Shown here: piece by piece, positions 29,597 to 39,907 of the stretch
Position numbering within the stretch: position 1 is the first letter of the stretch
Layout: each line of letters starts with the position of its first letter
Assembly (NCBI GenBank): GCA_016704435.1
Contig: JADJAB010000012.1
Location: 76,585 to 140,584, forward strand
Direction of reading: 5' to 3'
DNA: 64,000 bases
Source: Rhodobacter sp.
GTDB taxonomy: Bacteria; Pseudomonadota; Alphaproteobacteria; Rhodobacterales; Rhodobacteraceae
The notes under the pieces: generated by a model
What the model saw: only the letters and a program-made list of their open reading frames with translations
What the model was told of the DNA's origin: nothing
Database searches by the model: none
Position numbers and translations under genes: made by a program

Positions 29597-30397
29597 TCAG
29601 GCCGCGGACAGCACCTTCATTTGCTTCGGATCGGCCAGCACCACGTCGATTCCGACCGAGCGCAGATGATCGACCATTTGCGGCGGCGCCCCGGTATCGG
29701 TGACCACGGTGGACACGCGCGACAGCGGGCAGACCACCATGTTGCCCCGCGCCTCGAACTTCGAACTGTCGGCCACCACGACCAGGTTTTCAGTGCGGCT
29801 CAACAGTTTCGCCTCGGCCCGCGCGATCAGGGGATCGCTTTCGATCACGCCCAGCGGGGTAATCGCGTAGCACGACATGAACATCTTCGAGGCCGCGAAA
29901 TGCTGGATCGCGTCTTCGTCGAAGGGCGACAGGATGATGCCCGGCTCGCGATACAGCTCTCCGCCCGGCAACACCACGCGGTTGGCGGAATGGGCGATCA
30001 GCTCTTGCGCGATGGGCCAGGAGTTGGTCAGCACCTGCATCCGGTGGCCGCGCAGGCATTGCGCCATGAACCAGGTGGTGGATCCGGCGTTCAGGATGAT
30101 CGAATCGCCGTCTTCGCACAGATCAGCCGCAGCGCAGGCCACCGCCCGCTTCAATTCGGCGTTGATCGTCTGGCTGGCGTCGAACGAGGTGGCCGTCAGT
30201 GCGGTCTGACCCGAGGCCACCGATTCCGCCCCGCCATGCACCCGCCGCAATTGGCCCGAATCCTCCAGCTTCGCCAGGTCGCGGCGCAGCGTCGCGACCG
30301 AGGCGCCGGTCAGCCCGACCAGATCGGCCACCCGCACGATCCCCCGCTCCTTGAGCCGGGACAGGATCAGTTGCCATCTTTCGCGTTCATGCATCAT
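29597..30397 (-). CDS. rhaR: DeoR-family regulator of rhamnose genes
   Basis: DeoR/GlpR-type repressor of 266 residues. The N-terminal helix-turn-helix (VRVADLVGLTGASVATLRRDL, about residues 20-40) is followed by the DeoR sensor domain with DGDSIILNAGSTTWFMA and VVVADSSKFEARG. In rhizobia RhaR of this family represses the rha operons until rhamnose metabolism supplies an inducer. It is the first gene of the leftward rha operon and divergent from rhaD. ATG at 30397 is followed by a second ATG; no strong ribosome site is visible. Confidence 0.86.
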   Translation of the reverse strand: MMHERERWQLILSRLKERGIVRVADLVGLTGASVATLRRDLAKLEDSGQLRRVHGGAESVASGQTALTATSFDASQTINAELKRAVACAAADLCEDGDSIILNAGSTTWFMAQCLRGHRMQVLTNSWPIAQELIAHSANRVVLPGGELYREPGIILSPFDEDAIQHFAASKMFMSCYAITPLGVIESDPLIARAEAKLLSRTENLVVVADSSKFEARGNMVVCPLSRVSTVVTDTGAPPQMVDHLRSVGIDVVLADPKQMKVLSAA

Positions 30398-30494
30398 GAC
30401 CACGACGCTAGTCAGAATCGCTCATATCCGTCAATAAACAATCGTATTGCCGCATTGCAGAAGAATCTCCGCGCCGCAGAATGCTCTTTCTTGA

Positions 30495-30522
30495 TTGACT
30501 GTGATCGTTTCGCGCTTATCCT
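30495..30522 (+). promoter_or_regulatory. Putative sigma-70 promoter for rhaD-rhaI
   Basis: TTGACT (30495-30500) and TATCCT (30517-30522) are spaced by 16 bases and lie 32 bases before the rhaD start. The surrounding 151-base divergent region contains repeated AATCG/GATTG/GATCG words (for example around 30416, 30443 and 30504) that could be RhaR half-sites. Promoter activity is inferred from sequence. Confidence 0.5.
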
Positions 30523-30554
30523 CGGGTTGATCCATTGCCAGAAGTGTCGGACCG

Positions 30555-32624
30555 ATGACCCAGGAAATGCTCCTTCCGTCCCTTTGGGACGACGCCCATG
30601 CCGCTACCCTGGATGAGCCGGGAAAGTTGCTCTACCGCTCGAATCTGCTGGGCTCCGATCTGCGGATCACCAATTTCGGTGGCGGCAATACCTCGGCCAA
30701 GGTGGCCGCAAGAGACCCGCTGACCGGCGCCGATGTGACGGTGCTCTGGGTCAAGGGTTCGGGCGGCGACATCGGCAGCATGAAGCTGGACGGCTTCGCC
30801 ACGCTCTGCATGGACAAGCTGATGCAACTGCGCGCGCAATACCGCGCGCTGGATCAGGAAGATGCCATGGTCGAGGCGCTGGGTCACTGCATCTTCAACC
30901 TCAACCCCCGCGCGCCCTCGATTGACACCTGGCTGCATGGCTTTGTGCCGCATATCCACATCGACCATGTGCATTCCGATGCCGTCATCGCCCTTGCGGC
31001 GGCGAAGGATCAGGTCCGGCTGACGGCGGAAGTCTTTGGCGGAGAGATCGGCTATCTGCCCTGGCAACGGCCGGGAATTGATCTGGGGATCAGGCTGGGC
31101 CGGATGGCCGAGGATGACCCTGCGCTGAAAGGCGTGGTTCTGGGCAGCCACGGGCTGTTCACCTGGGGGGCGACGGCGAAGGAGTGCTACGAGGAAACCC
31201 TGCGCATCATCAACAAGGCGGCGGTCTGGCTGGAGGCCAACGTCAAGCGGCCCGTGTTCGGCGGCGAAAAGGTCAAGGCACTGGCCGAGGCTGACCGCAA
31301 GGCCGCCGCGCGGCGGCTGATGCCACTGATCCGGGGGCGGATTTCCAAAGCCGAGATGAAAGCCGGCCATTTCACCGATGCGCCGGAGGTGCTGGAGTTT
31401 GTGAATTCCCACACGATGGCCGCGCTGGCGCCGATGGGCACCTCTTGCCCCGACCATTTCCTGCGCACCAAGATCAAGCCGCTGATCGTGCCGGCGGATG
31501 CTGACGCGGCCGCGCTGGATGCGCTGATCGACGGCTACCGCGCCGATTACGCCGCCTATTTTCACCGCTGCAAACGCCCCAATTCCCCTCCGATGCGCGA
31601 CGCCAACGCGGTGATCTACCTGATCCCCGGTGTCGGGATGATCTCTTTCGCCAAGGACAAGCCGACGGCGCGGATCTCGGCGGAATTCTACGTCAACGCG
31701 ATCAATGTGATGCGCGGGGCCTCGGGGGTCAGCGAATACCAGGGCCTGCCCGAGCAGGAGGCTTTCGACATCGAATACTGGCTCTTGGAAGAAGCCAAGT
31801 TGCAGCGAATGCCAAAGCCGAAACCGATGCAGGGCCGCGTTGCCTTCATCACCGGGGGCGCGGGGGGCATCGGCTCGGCCAGTGCCGAGCGGCTGCTGCG
31901 CGACGGCTGCAACGTGGTGCTGGCCGATATCGACCAGACCGCGCTGGACGAGGTGGTGGCAGGCTTCGGCAAGCGCTACGGTCGCGACATGGTGCGCGGT
32001 GTCGGAATGGACGTGACGCGCGAAGAGCAGGTGATCGCCGCGCTGGAATATACGGTGGCCGAATTCGGCGGCCTCGACGTGGTGGTGAACAATGCCGGCA
32101 TCACCTCGGCGGCGGCGGTCGAGGATACCTCGCTGGCGATGTGGAACCGCACGATGGACATTCTGGCTACCGGCTATTTTCTGGTGGGTCGCGAGGGCTA
32201 CCGGATCATGAAGGATCAGGCCCTTGGAGGGTCGATGGTGTTCATTGCCTCCAAGAACGGTGTTGCTGCCTCGCCCGGCGCTTCGGCCTATTGCACCGCC
32301 AAGGCGGCGGAAATCCATCTGGCCCGCTGCATGGCGCTGGAAGGCGCCCCCATGGGCATCCGCGTCAACGTGGTGAACCCCGATGCGGTGTTGCGCGGAT
32401 CGAAGATCTGGCAGGGCGAATGGAGCCAGCAGCGCGCGGCATCCAACAAGATCGCGGTCGGCGAACTGGAGGAACACTACCGCAAGCGCAGCTTGTTGCA
32501 GCGCTCGGTCTTTCCCGAGGACATTGCCGAGGCGGTGTATTTCTTCGCCTCGGACCTGTCGGCCAAATCCACCGGCAATTTCCTGAATGTCGACGCGGGC
32601 AATGCCGTGTCGTTCACGAGGTAG
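30555..32624 (+). CDS. rhaD: Bifunctional rhamnulose-1-phosphate aldolase / lactaldehyde dehydrogenase-type SDR
   Basis: Two-domain enzyme of 689 residues. Residues 1-430 form a class II aldolase/adducin domain with metal-binding histidines in PHIHIDHVHSD and a second His in GSHGLFTW. Residues 430-689 form an SDR with AFITGGAGGIGSASAERL (cofactor), NNAGITSA, and catalytic Tyr/Lys in YCTAKAAE. In rhizobial RhaD the aldolase splits rhamnulose-1-phosphate to dihydroxyacetone phosphate and L-lactaldehyde, and the second domain acts on the aldehyde. Full length, no breaks. It is the first gene of the rightward rha operon, with rhaI three bases on. Confidence 0.93.
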   Translation: MTQEMLLPSLWDDAHAATLDEPGKLLYRSNLLGSDLRITNFGGGNTSAKVAARDPLTGADVTVLWVKGSGGDIGSMKLDGFATLCMDKLMQLRAQYRALDQEDAMVEALGHCIFNLNPRAPSIDTWLHGFVPHIHIDHVHSDAVIALAAAKDQVRLTAEVFGGEIGYLPWQRPGIDLGIRLGRMAEDDPALKGVVLGSHGLFTWGATAKECYEETLRIINKAAVWLEANVKRPVFGGEKVKALAEADRKAAARRLMPLIRGRISKAEMKAGHFTDAPEVLEFVNSHTMAALAPMGTSCPDHFLRTKIKPLIVPADADAAALDALIDGYRADYAAYFHRCKRPNSPPMRDANAVIYLIPGVGMISFAKDKPTARISAEFYVNAINVMRGASGVSEYQGLPEQEAFDIEYWLLEEAKLQRMPKPKPMQGRVAFITGGAGGIGSASAERLLRDGCNVVLADIDQTALDEVVAGFGKRYGRDMVRGVGMDVTREEQVIAALEYTVAEFGGLDVVVNNAGITSAAAVEDTSLAMWNRTMDILATGYFLVGREGYRIMKDQALGGSMVFIASKNGVAASPGASAYCTAKAAEIHLARCMALEGAPMGIRVNVVNPDAVLRGSKIWQGEWSQQRAASNKIAVGELEEHYRKRSLLQRSVFPEDIAEAVYFFASDLSAKSTGNFLNVDAGNAVSFTR

Positions 32625-32627
32625 GCC

Positions 32628-33920
32628 ATGACCGCGCTGATCTCCGAAGACCTGATCGGGTCGTTGAACGCCAAGGCCCGCACCGCGCATGAGGACGATT
32701 TCGCAAGCCTCGACCGCCAGCTTTCCCGGCGCGGGATCGACATCGAAGCCATGGTCGAACGCGCCATGGGCTGGTCGGTCGCCGTGCCCACCTGGGGCGT
32801 GGGCACCGGCGGCACGCGCTTCGCCCGCTTTCCGGGGCCGGGAGAGCCGCGCAACATCCATGACAAGCTTGCCGATTGCGGGGTGATCCAGGCCCTGACG
32901 CGCGGCACCCGCACCGTCAGTCCGCATATCCCTTGGGACAAGGTGTCCGATTACAAGGCTTTGCGGCAGGAAGCGGCGCAATACGGGCTGGGGTTCGACG
33001 CGGTGAATTCCAACACCTTCCAGGATCAGGACGGGCAGGCCCGCAGCTACAGATACGGCTCGCTTGCCCATGCCGATGCGGCGACTCGCGCGCAGGCGGT
33101 AGCGCACAACGTCGAATGCATCGAGATTGCCAAGGCGCTGGGATCCACCGCGCTGACCGTCTGGATCGGCGACGGGACCAACTTTGCCGGTCAGCAGAAT
33201 CTGACCAGGATGTTCGAAAACTACATAGCCGCGATGGAAACCATCTATGCGGCGCTGCCCTCGGGAATGGAAATGTTCCTTGAGCACAAGATGTATGAGC
33301 CGGCGTTCTATTCGACGGTGATCGCCGACTGGGGATCATCGCTGATCGCAGCGCAGACACTGGGGCCGAAGGCGAAGTGCCTGGTCGATCTGGGCCATCA
33401 CGCGCCCAATGTGAACATCGAGCAGATCGTGGCGCGGCTGATCCATGTCGGCAAGCTGGCGGGGTTCCACTTCAACGATTCGAAATACGGCGATGATGAT
33501 CTGGATTCGGCCAGCGTCGATCCGTTCCGGCTGTTCCTTGTCTTCAACGAACTGGTCGATGCCGAGGCGCGTGGGGCCAAGGGGTTCAACCCCAGCTACA
33601 TGATCGACCAAAGCCACAACGTGACCGATCCGATCGAAAGCCTGATGGGGTCGGCAGTGGAAATCGCGCGGGCCTATATTCAGGCCTCGCTGGTCGACCG
33701 CAAGGCGCTGGCCGAGGCGCAGGCGGCAAATGATGCTCTGGGCGCGCACCGGACGCTGAAGGCGGCCTATCTGACCGATGTGTCGCCCCTGCTGGCCGAG
33801 GCGCGGATGCGGCAGGGCGGGGCACATGATCCGATCGCAGCCTATCGCGCCGACGGCTACCGGGCGCGGGTGGCACAAGAACGGCCCGAGGTGAAGGGCG
33901 CCTCGTCCGGCATCGTCTGA
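32628..33920 (+). CDS. rhaI: L-rhamnose isomerase
   Basis: Cytoplasmic TIM-barrel isomerase of 430 residues (Pseudomonas stutzeri/rhizobial type) converting L-rhamnose to L-rhamnulose. Metal and active-site residues are seen in GMEMFLEHKMYEPAFYST (Glu/Lys), DLGHHAPNVNIE (Asp/His) and GFHFNDSKYGDDDLDS (His, Asp). It follows rhaD by three bases in the catabolic operon and is intact. It supplies the substrate for the kinase at 23254 and the aldolase RhaD. Confidence 0.93.
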   Translation: MTALISEDLIGSLNAKARTAHEDDFASLDRQLSRRGIDIEAMVERAMGWSVAVPTWGVGTGGTRFARFPGPGEPRNIHDKLADCGVIQALTRGTRTVSPHIPWDKVSDYKALRQEAAQYGLGFDAVNSNTFQDQDGQARSYRYGSLAHADAATRAQAVAHNVECIEIAKALGSTALTVWIGDGTNFAGQQNLTRMFENYIAAMETIYAALPSGMEMFLEHKMYEPAFYSTVIADWGSSLIAAQTLGPKAKCLVDLGHHAPNVNIEQIVARLIHVGKLAGFHFNDSKYGDDDLDSASVDPFRLFLVFNELVDAEARGAKGFNPSYMIDQSHNVTDPIESLMGSAVEIARAYIQASLVDRKALAEAQAANDALGAHRTLKAAYLTDVSPLLAEARMRQGGAHDPIAAYRADGYRARVAQERPEVKGASSGIV

Positions 33921-33947
33921 ACGCGGAACCGGAGGGGAGGCCGGGGA

Positions 33948-35006
33948 ATGGCAGGCAAGGGCTCCATCATCGACGACAGCCACGACTTCTGGGACGAAGT
34001 CGTATTGCCGCTGTTGCAGGTGCGTTTCCCGGAAGAGACCGCGCAGATGGCGGCAGGGTTCTTCGGCTATGGGTCCGAAGTGCTGCGGCTGGATGACGAC
34101 TACTCCACCGACCACCATTTCGGCTTGCGGGTGAACATCCTTCTGCCCGAGGCGCTGATGGCGGCAAGGGGCGTGCAGATCGAAGACGGACTTGCCGCCG
34201 ATCTGCCGCAGCACTGGCGCGGGCGCGAGCTGCGCGAAGGCTATACCCGCACCAAGGGCGTGGCGCTGGCCAGTCTGGAACATCACCTGCGCTCCACCAT
34301 CGGGCTGGACCGCCCGCCGCAAAGCCTGACCGAGTGGTTGAAGATCCCTGAAGAAGACATAACCCATATCGTCGCCGGCGAAGTCTGGCACGACCCCGCT
34401 GCCCGATTTACCGCCACAAGGCAGGCGCTTGCCGCCTATTACCCCGAACCCGTCCGCATCCGCCGTCTGGCGCATTGGTCGCGCTATTTCTCGGGCATGG
34501 GGGTCTATGCCCTGAAGCGTGCGCTGCTACGCGGCAATACGCTTTACGCCAGCACGACCTTTGCGCGCTCCTTGCGTTGGGGGGTGCAGATGGCCTTTCT
34601 GCTGGACCGCACCTACTATCCCTACGACAAATGGCTGACCGAGATGTTCCGCCGCCTGCCCCGCATGGGCCCGCGGCTGGCCGCCATCGTGGACGAGGCG
34701 CCGCGGCTGGAAACCGGCTGGGACCGCAAGCTGGAGTTGTTGCACCAGATGTCCGACATTCTGGATGCCGCGATGGTCCAGGACGGGCTGATCGCGCCAC
34801 ATCCGGCGTGGCGCGTCTCGGAAACCTCGGGCTATCGGCTTCTGGAATCGGCCTATGCCGAGCTGATCCGCAAATGCCCCGAAGAGATCAAGCGCATCGT
34901 CCCGGAATGGGAACAGGTGCATTGGGAAAGCTTTCATTCCGGCTTCGTCGACGGCGTTGATCTTGCCGATTGGCGGCGGGCATTGCTGTTGGAGGAAGAC
35001 AGATGA
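33948..35006 (+). CDS. DUF4037 domain protein (nucleotidyltransferase-like)
   Basis: Protein of 352 residues recognised as DUF4037-like by its N-terminal block GYGSEVLRLDDDYSTDHHFG (about residues 43-62), with the GS...D-x-D pattern of a minimal nucleotidyltransferase fold. A helical C-terminal region follows. No function is established for the family. GGAGGGGAGG precedes the start. It lies between rhaI and a URO-D-like gene and overlaps the latter by ATGA, so it is part of the rhamnose operon. It could modify a sugar, a cofactor or a protein; this is speculation. Confidence 0.75.
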   Translation: MAGKGSIIDDSHDFWDEVVLPLLQVRFPEETAQMAAGFFGYGSEVLRLDDDYSTDHHFGLRVNILLPEALMAARGVQIEDGLAADLPQHWRGRELREGYTRTKGVALASLEHHLRSTIGLDRPPQSLTEWLKIPEEDITHIVAGEVWHDPAARFTATRQALAAYYPEPVRIRRLAHWSRYFSGMGVYALKRALLRGNTLYASTTFARSLRWGVQMAFLLDRTYYPYDKWLTEMFRRLPRMGPRLAAIVDEAPRLETGWDRKLELLHQMSDILDAAMVQDGLIAPHPAWRVSETSGYRLLESAYAELIRKCPEEIKRIVPEWEQVHWESFHSGFVDGVDLADWRRALLLEEDR

Positions 35007-35989
35007 ACTCGCTTGAACGGGTGATGGCGACGATAAAGCACCAGCCGGTGGACCGCACGCCGATCGACTGCTGGCTCTACCAGAAGCAGTTTCTGGAACG
35101 TCTGGAGGCCGACTATGGCCCGCGCGAGAAATTCATCGAGGAATTCGGCATCGACGTCTTCGTCGGGCTGATGCCCTTTCCCAATCAATACGGCCGCAAG
35201 TTCGACATCATGGAACTGGAGGGGCTGGCGCTGGAGAACCCCACGGATCCGAAATGGCTGAACTTCACTGACTGGAACTATGATTTCGGCGGCACCAACA
35301 TCGCCACCGCGATCCGCGACCACAAGGGCAAGCGCTGCGTGCTGGCGCATTGCTGGGGGATGGTCGAGGGGACGTCGTCCTTTCTTGGCATCGAGAATTG
35401 CTGGATGAACCTGGGCGGCCAGCCCGACCTGATGGCGGCGTGGTTCGACCGCTACGCCGACTGGATGTGCGTGCAGGTCGACCAGATGATCGAGGCGGGG
35501 GTCGACATGATGACCCTTTCCGACGACTGGGGATCGAACGGCACCATGCTGTTTTCGCCCACCTCCTGGCGCAAGCTGATCAAGCCCTATGCCATGCGTG
35601 TGGTGCAACACGCGCGCAGCCGCGGCATGCCGGTCAACCTGCATTCCGACGGCTACATCCTGCAGATCGTCGATGACATCATCGAGATGGGCTACACCTC
35701 CTGGCATCCGGTGCAGGAAAGTGCCGGCATGGACCCGCGCGAGGTCAAGGCGAGATGGGGCGACAAGATCGTCATTTATGGCTCGCTGGACATCATCGAC
35801 GGGCTGTTGAAATATGATGGCGACGCGCTGGACGAATACATCACCGAGCGCTTCGCCATCTATGCGCCGGGGGGCGGGTTCATCTTCAACGGCGGGCATT
35901 TCATCCAGCCGGATATTCCGCCTGCGCGGCTGATCCGCGCCTATCGGCTGGTGAACAGGCTGGCCGTGCAATACGGCACGCTTCAATGA
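35003..35989 (+). CDS. Uroporphyrinogen decarboxylase-like family protein
   Basis: TIM-barrel protein of 328 residues in the URO-D/cobalamin-methyltransferase superfamily. Landmarks are DRTPIDCWLY at the N-terminus, TLSDDWGSNGTMLFSP, VNLHSDGYILQIVDDIIEMG, HPVQESAGMD and FIFNGGHFIQPDIP. The Zn-binding Cys of the MtaA-type methyltransferases is absent (HSDG in place of H-x-C), and no corrinoid protein gene is nearby. Heme synthesis is unlikely; such proteins recur in sugar operons without known function. GGAGGA precedes the start. It overlaps the DUF4037 gene upstream and the GH78 gene downstream by four bases each. Confidence 0.8.
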   Translation: MNSLERVMATIKHQPVDRTPIDCWLYQKQFLERLEADYGPREKFIEEFGIDVFVGLMPFPNQYGRKFDIMELEGLALENPTDPKWLNFTDWNYDFGGTNIATAIRDHKGKRCVLAHCWGMVEGTSSFLGIENCWMNLGGQPDLMAAWFDRYADWMCVQVDQMIEAGVDMMTLSDDWGSNGTMLFSPTSWRKLIKPYAMRVVQHARSRGMPVNLHSDGYILQIVDDIIEMGYTSWHPVQESAGMDPREVKARWGDKIVIYGSLDIIDGLLKYDGDALDEYITERFAIYAPGGGFIFNGGHFIQPDIPPARLIRAYRLVNRLAVQYGTLQ

Positions 35990-38076
35990 CTTTGCCGGAG
36001 GGTGCCGGCGGGTCATTGAAAGCACCGCCCGGCACCGTCTGGATCGGGTCGGAACACCCTTTCGATCTGACCGGATGCTACCTGAACTTTCGCGCCGACC
36101 TGACGCTGGAGACCGCGCCCAAGGCGGCGAGCTTCCAGCTTTCCGCCGACAGCCGCTATCGGCTTTGGGTCAACGGGGACTTCGTCGGGCGCGGCCCCGA
36201 ACGGTCCTGGCCCACTTCCATGGCCGTCGATGCCCGCGACGTAACCCCCCAACTGCGCCCCGGCCCGAACCAGATCGCTGTGCAGGTCTATTCCCCCGGC
36301 TATTCGCATTTCTCCTACGTCCACCGCGCCGCCTGCGGGATGATCGGCTGGCTTGATGTCGATGGCGAAACGGTCCTGACCACCGACCAAAGCTGGCGGG
36401 TAAGGCGCGATCTGTCATGGCGCGCGCTGGTGCCAAGGATCTCGATCTACGGCACCGGGGTGGAGGAGCGCGACATGGCGCTTGCCGAGGACTGGACGCG
36501 GGCCGACGCCTCGCCCTGGGCCATCCCGCGCATCGTCCAGCCAGCCGAGGGCCCGATCTGGGCAAGCCTTCGCCGCCGCGCCACACCTCTGCCGGTCGAA
36601 GAAAACCGGGCTCTGACGGCCCCCCGGCAGACCCGCATCGGCCCCACACCGCCCCTGACCGATGACCCCCACGCCGACCTGATCGCCGCCTTCGCGGCCT
36701 GCAAGCCGGGGCCGGTGCCAGACACCCTCGGCGCCGGTCAAACCGCCATCTGGATCTTCGATCTTGGCGAAAGCCGTGCCTGCATTGCGGGGGCCACGTT
36801 GACCGGTGTGGGGGGCGAGACGCTGACCATCTCCTACGCCGAGAAGCAGCGGGGCGGCGACCCGCTGCTGCCCGACCCCGCCACCTACTGCCGGATGCGT
36901 CCGACCGATCGCACAACCCTGCGAACCGGGCGGCACGAGGTCGAAGGCTTCACCCTGCGCGGCGGCCGGTATCTGATCTTCCGGTTGGACACGATCGCCG
37001 AGGTTGCCCCGCAGCCTGCCTTCCACGCCCGCCTTCCCGGCTATCCGCTGGTCGAAAAGCCGCTGCCCGACTTCGGCGATCCCACCCTGACCGCCGTGGC
37101 GAAGATGTGCCGTCGCACCACGCTGAACTGCCTGCAGGACGGCTTTGTCGACAGCATCTGGCGCGAGTCGAGCCAATGGCTGGGCGATGTCGTGGCTCAG
37201 TCCTTCGCGCTTCAGGCGCTGTCGGAGGACTCGCGGCCGCTTCGGTTTGCCCTCGACATGGCGGCCGAAGGGGCTGCGCCGGACGGTATCCTGCCTTCGG
37301 TCCTGCCGGGCGATGTACCGGCCTATGTCGTGACGGATTACAACTTCTCCTGGGTCGAACTGCTTGCCGCCTGTGCCGCGCATCCCGGCGAGACGGACGC
37401 AAAGGATGCTCTGCGCCACCATTGGCCGACCCTGTGCAAGGTGCTTTCCCGCTTTGCGCAGGATCGTGGCGACGATGGCCTGATCCGCAGCCAGAAGGGG
37501 CGGCGGCTGTTTCTGGACTGGTCGCCGATGTCGCGGGCCGAGCCGAACCTGACCTACTGCCTGCGCCACCTGCATGCGCTGCAACTTGCCGCGCGCCTTG
37601 CCGGGCTGATCGGTGCCTCCGAAGGGCCGGGCTGGACGCGCGATGCCGATGGCCTTGCCGCCCGGCTGCGCGAAACCCACCATGGGGCCGACGGCTGGCG
37701 CGAAAGCCCCGGCGGCGATCCCGCCTGCCAGCTGGCGCTGGCCCTGCTGATCCTGACCGATGTCGTTTCGGACGTCGTCGCCGCAAGGCTGGCCGACAGC
37801 ATCACCGCCCGCTCGCTGGACCTGGACGATAGCAGCCCTGCAGACAAGCTGACCCTCGCCAGCCCCTTCATGCATCACTACGTCTTCCAGGCGCTTGATC
37901 ACCTGGGCCGGGCGTCAGATATCCGCGCGATCATCGCGGCCCGCTGGGGCCGCTGGGCCGCGGCGGCAGAGCCGACGACCTGGGAGAACTGGTCGATCGA
38001 CTTCCCCGACGGATCGGCCTGCCACGGTTTTTCGGCGCATCCCCTGGGCTGGCTGGTGCGCCTGCACGGGCGCTAA
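35986..38076 (+). CDS. Glycoside hydrolase family 78 (alpha-L-rhamnosidase-like)
   Basis: Protein of 696 residues with a beta-sandwich N-terminal half (FRADLTLETAPKAASFQLS, RYRLWVNGDFVGRGP) and an alpha/alpha barrel. The barrel contains DGFVDSIWRESSQWLGD, the GH78 acidic catalytic block, and a C-terminal TWENWS...FSAHPLGWL. GH78 enzymes release terminal alpha-L-rhamnose from glycans or glycosides. No signal peptide is seen, so it would act in the cytoplasm on small imported rhamnosides. It overlaps the URO-D-like gene (ATGA) and ends the operon. Intact, though exact substrate is unknown. Confidence 0.83.
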   Translation: MTLPEGAGGSLKAPPGTVWIGSEHPFDLTGCYLNFRADLTLETAPKAASFQLSADSRYRLWVNGDFVGRGPERSWPTSMAVDARDVTPQLRPGPNQIAVQVYSPGYSHFSYVHRAACGMIGWLDVDGETVLTTDQSWRVRRDLSWRALVPRISIYGTGVEERDMALAEDWTRADASPWAIPRIVQPAEGPIWASLRRRATPLPVEENRALTAPRQTRIGPTPPLTDDPHADLIAAFAACKPGPVPDTLGAGQTAIWIFDLGESRACIAGATLTGVGGETLTISYAEKQRGGDPLLPDPATYCRMRPTDRTTLRTGRHEVEGFTLRGGRYLIFRLDTIAEVAPQPAFHARLPGYPLVEKPLPDFGDPTLTAVAKMCRRTTLNCLQDGFVDSIWRESSQWLGDVVAQSFALQALSEDSRPLRFALDMAAEGAAPDGILPSVLPGDVPAYVVTDYNFSWVELLAACAAHPGETDAKDALRHHWPTLCKVLSRFAQDRGDDGLIRSQKGRRLFLDWSPMSRAEPNLTYCLRHLHALQLAARLAGLIGASEGPGWTRDADGLAARLRETHHGADGWRESPGGDPACQLALALLILTDVVSDVVAARLADSITARSLDLDDSSPADKLTLASPFMHHYVFQALDHLGRASDIRAIIAARWGRWAAAAEPTTWENWSIDFPDGSACHGFSAHPLGWLVRLHGR

Positions 38077-38089
38077 GGCACGCAGGGCC

Positions 38090-39147
38090 TCAGGCGCCAA
38101 GGCTGCGATCAAGCAGGGCCAGCCAGTTGCCATGCGCCAGCTTTTCCAGCAGGCGCCGGTCATAGCCATGCGCCGCCAGCGCCTCGATCAGCCTTGGCAG
38201 GCCGGTGGCGTCGCCGATGACGTCGGGTGTGGTGCAGCCATCGAAATCCGACCCGAAGCCGATATGGTCTTCGCCGAGGGCACTCAGCAGGTGGTCCATG
38301 TGGCGCAGGATGGGGTCCCAGCCGCAATCCGGCAGGCGCCGCCCGTCCGGACGCAGGAACGAGACCGAGAAGTTCAGCCCGACCATGCCGCCGGTATCGC
38401 GGATCATCGCCAGTTGCCGGTCAGTCAGGTTGCGGGCGGCGAGGAGTCACAGCGCATGGGCGTTGGAATGGGTGGCGACCAGGGGTGCGTCCGACAGGCT
38501 GGCCACGTCGTTGAATCCGGCCTCGTTGATGTGAGAAAGATCCAGCATGATCCGCAGCCGGTTGCATGTCGTGACCAGCCGCTTGCCCGCCTCGGTCAGA
38601 CCCGGCCCGGTATCGGGGCTGGAGGGAAAGGCAAAGGGCACGCCATGGCCGAAAGCCGTAGGACGCGACCAGACCGGACCAAGCGAGCGCAACCCGATTG
38701 CGTGAAAGAGGTGAAGCGCATCAAGGCTTTCGTCGATCGCCTCGGCGCCCTCCATGTGCAGGATGGCGGCGATCACGCCGCTGGCAACGCAGTCCCGCAC
38801 CTCGCCGCCGGTGCGGCAGATCTTCAGCGCCCCCTGGCTGGAACGCTCCATCCACAGCAGATGCCCGGCGGCGGATGTGGCCGGGGCGATGGCTTCGGCA
38901 AACGGGATCGGGTCGGGCAGGGGCAGGGTGTAGGGCGGACGCTCCATCCGGGCCTGGTAGTCGGCGTCGTCATGCGCGACGGGCGACGGCAGGTAGATCG
39001 CGAAGAAGCCGCCCGCGAAGCCCGAGTCCTGCATCCGGGGCAAGTCGAGGTGACCCTTGCCTTCCCCGGTCAGGAATATCTCTGCGCGGCGGGCCGGGTC
39101 GGTCAGCAGCCGCAGCAGGAAGTCGTTGTGCCCGTCGAAGACCGGGA

Positions 39148-39151
<4 letters not shown>
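38090..39151 (-). CDS. M19 (renal-type) membrane dipeptidase with in-frame TGA
   Basis: Zinc dipeptidase of about 353 residues of family M19. Metal-site motifs are present: DGHNDFLLRL at the N-terminus, HMEGAEAI, DLSHINEAGFNDV, ATHSNAHAL and GFGSDFDGC. An in-frame TGA at 38447-38449 follows HSNAHAL and is followed in the same frame by LLAARNLTDRQL, the expected continuation. Family members often have Cys at the interrupted position (HSN-x-x-A-L-C). A base error or nonsense mutation is likeliest. The start overlaps the ATPase stop (ATGA), and it is the last gene of the peptide transporter operon, where it would hydrolyse imported dipeptides. Confidence 0.8.

Positions 39152-39903
<752 letters not shown>

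Positions 39904-39907
<4 letters not shown>

Noticed and set aside
30516..33287. A 923-codon minus-strand open frame opposite rhaD and rhaI
   Set aside because: It lies exactly antisense to two well-identified enzymes, has no recognisable domains, and reflects third-position GC bias.
38447..38449. Selenocysteine at the dipeptidase TGA
   Set aside because: No SECIS-like stem with a proper loop was apparent just downstream, and the window contains many sequence errors. Kept as a low-interest finding only.
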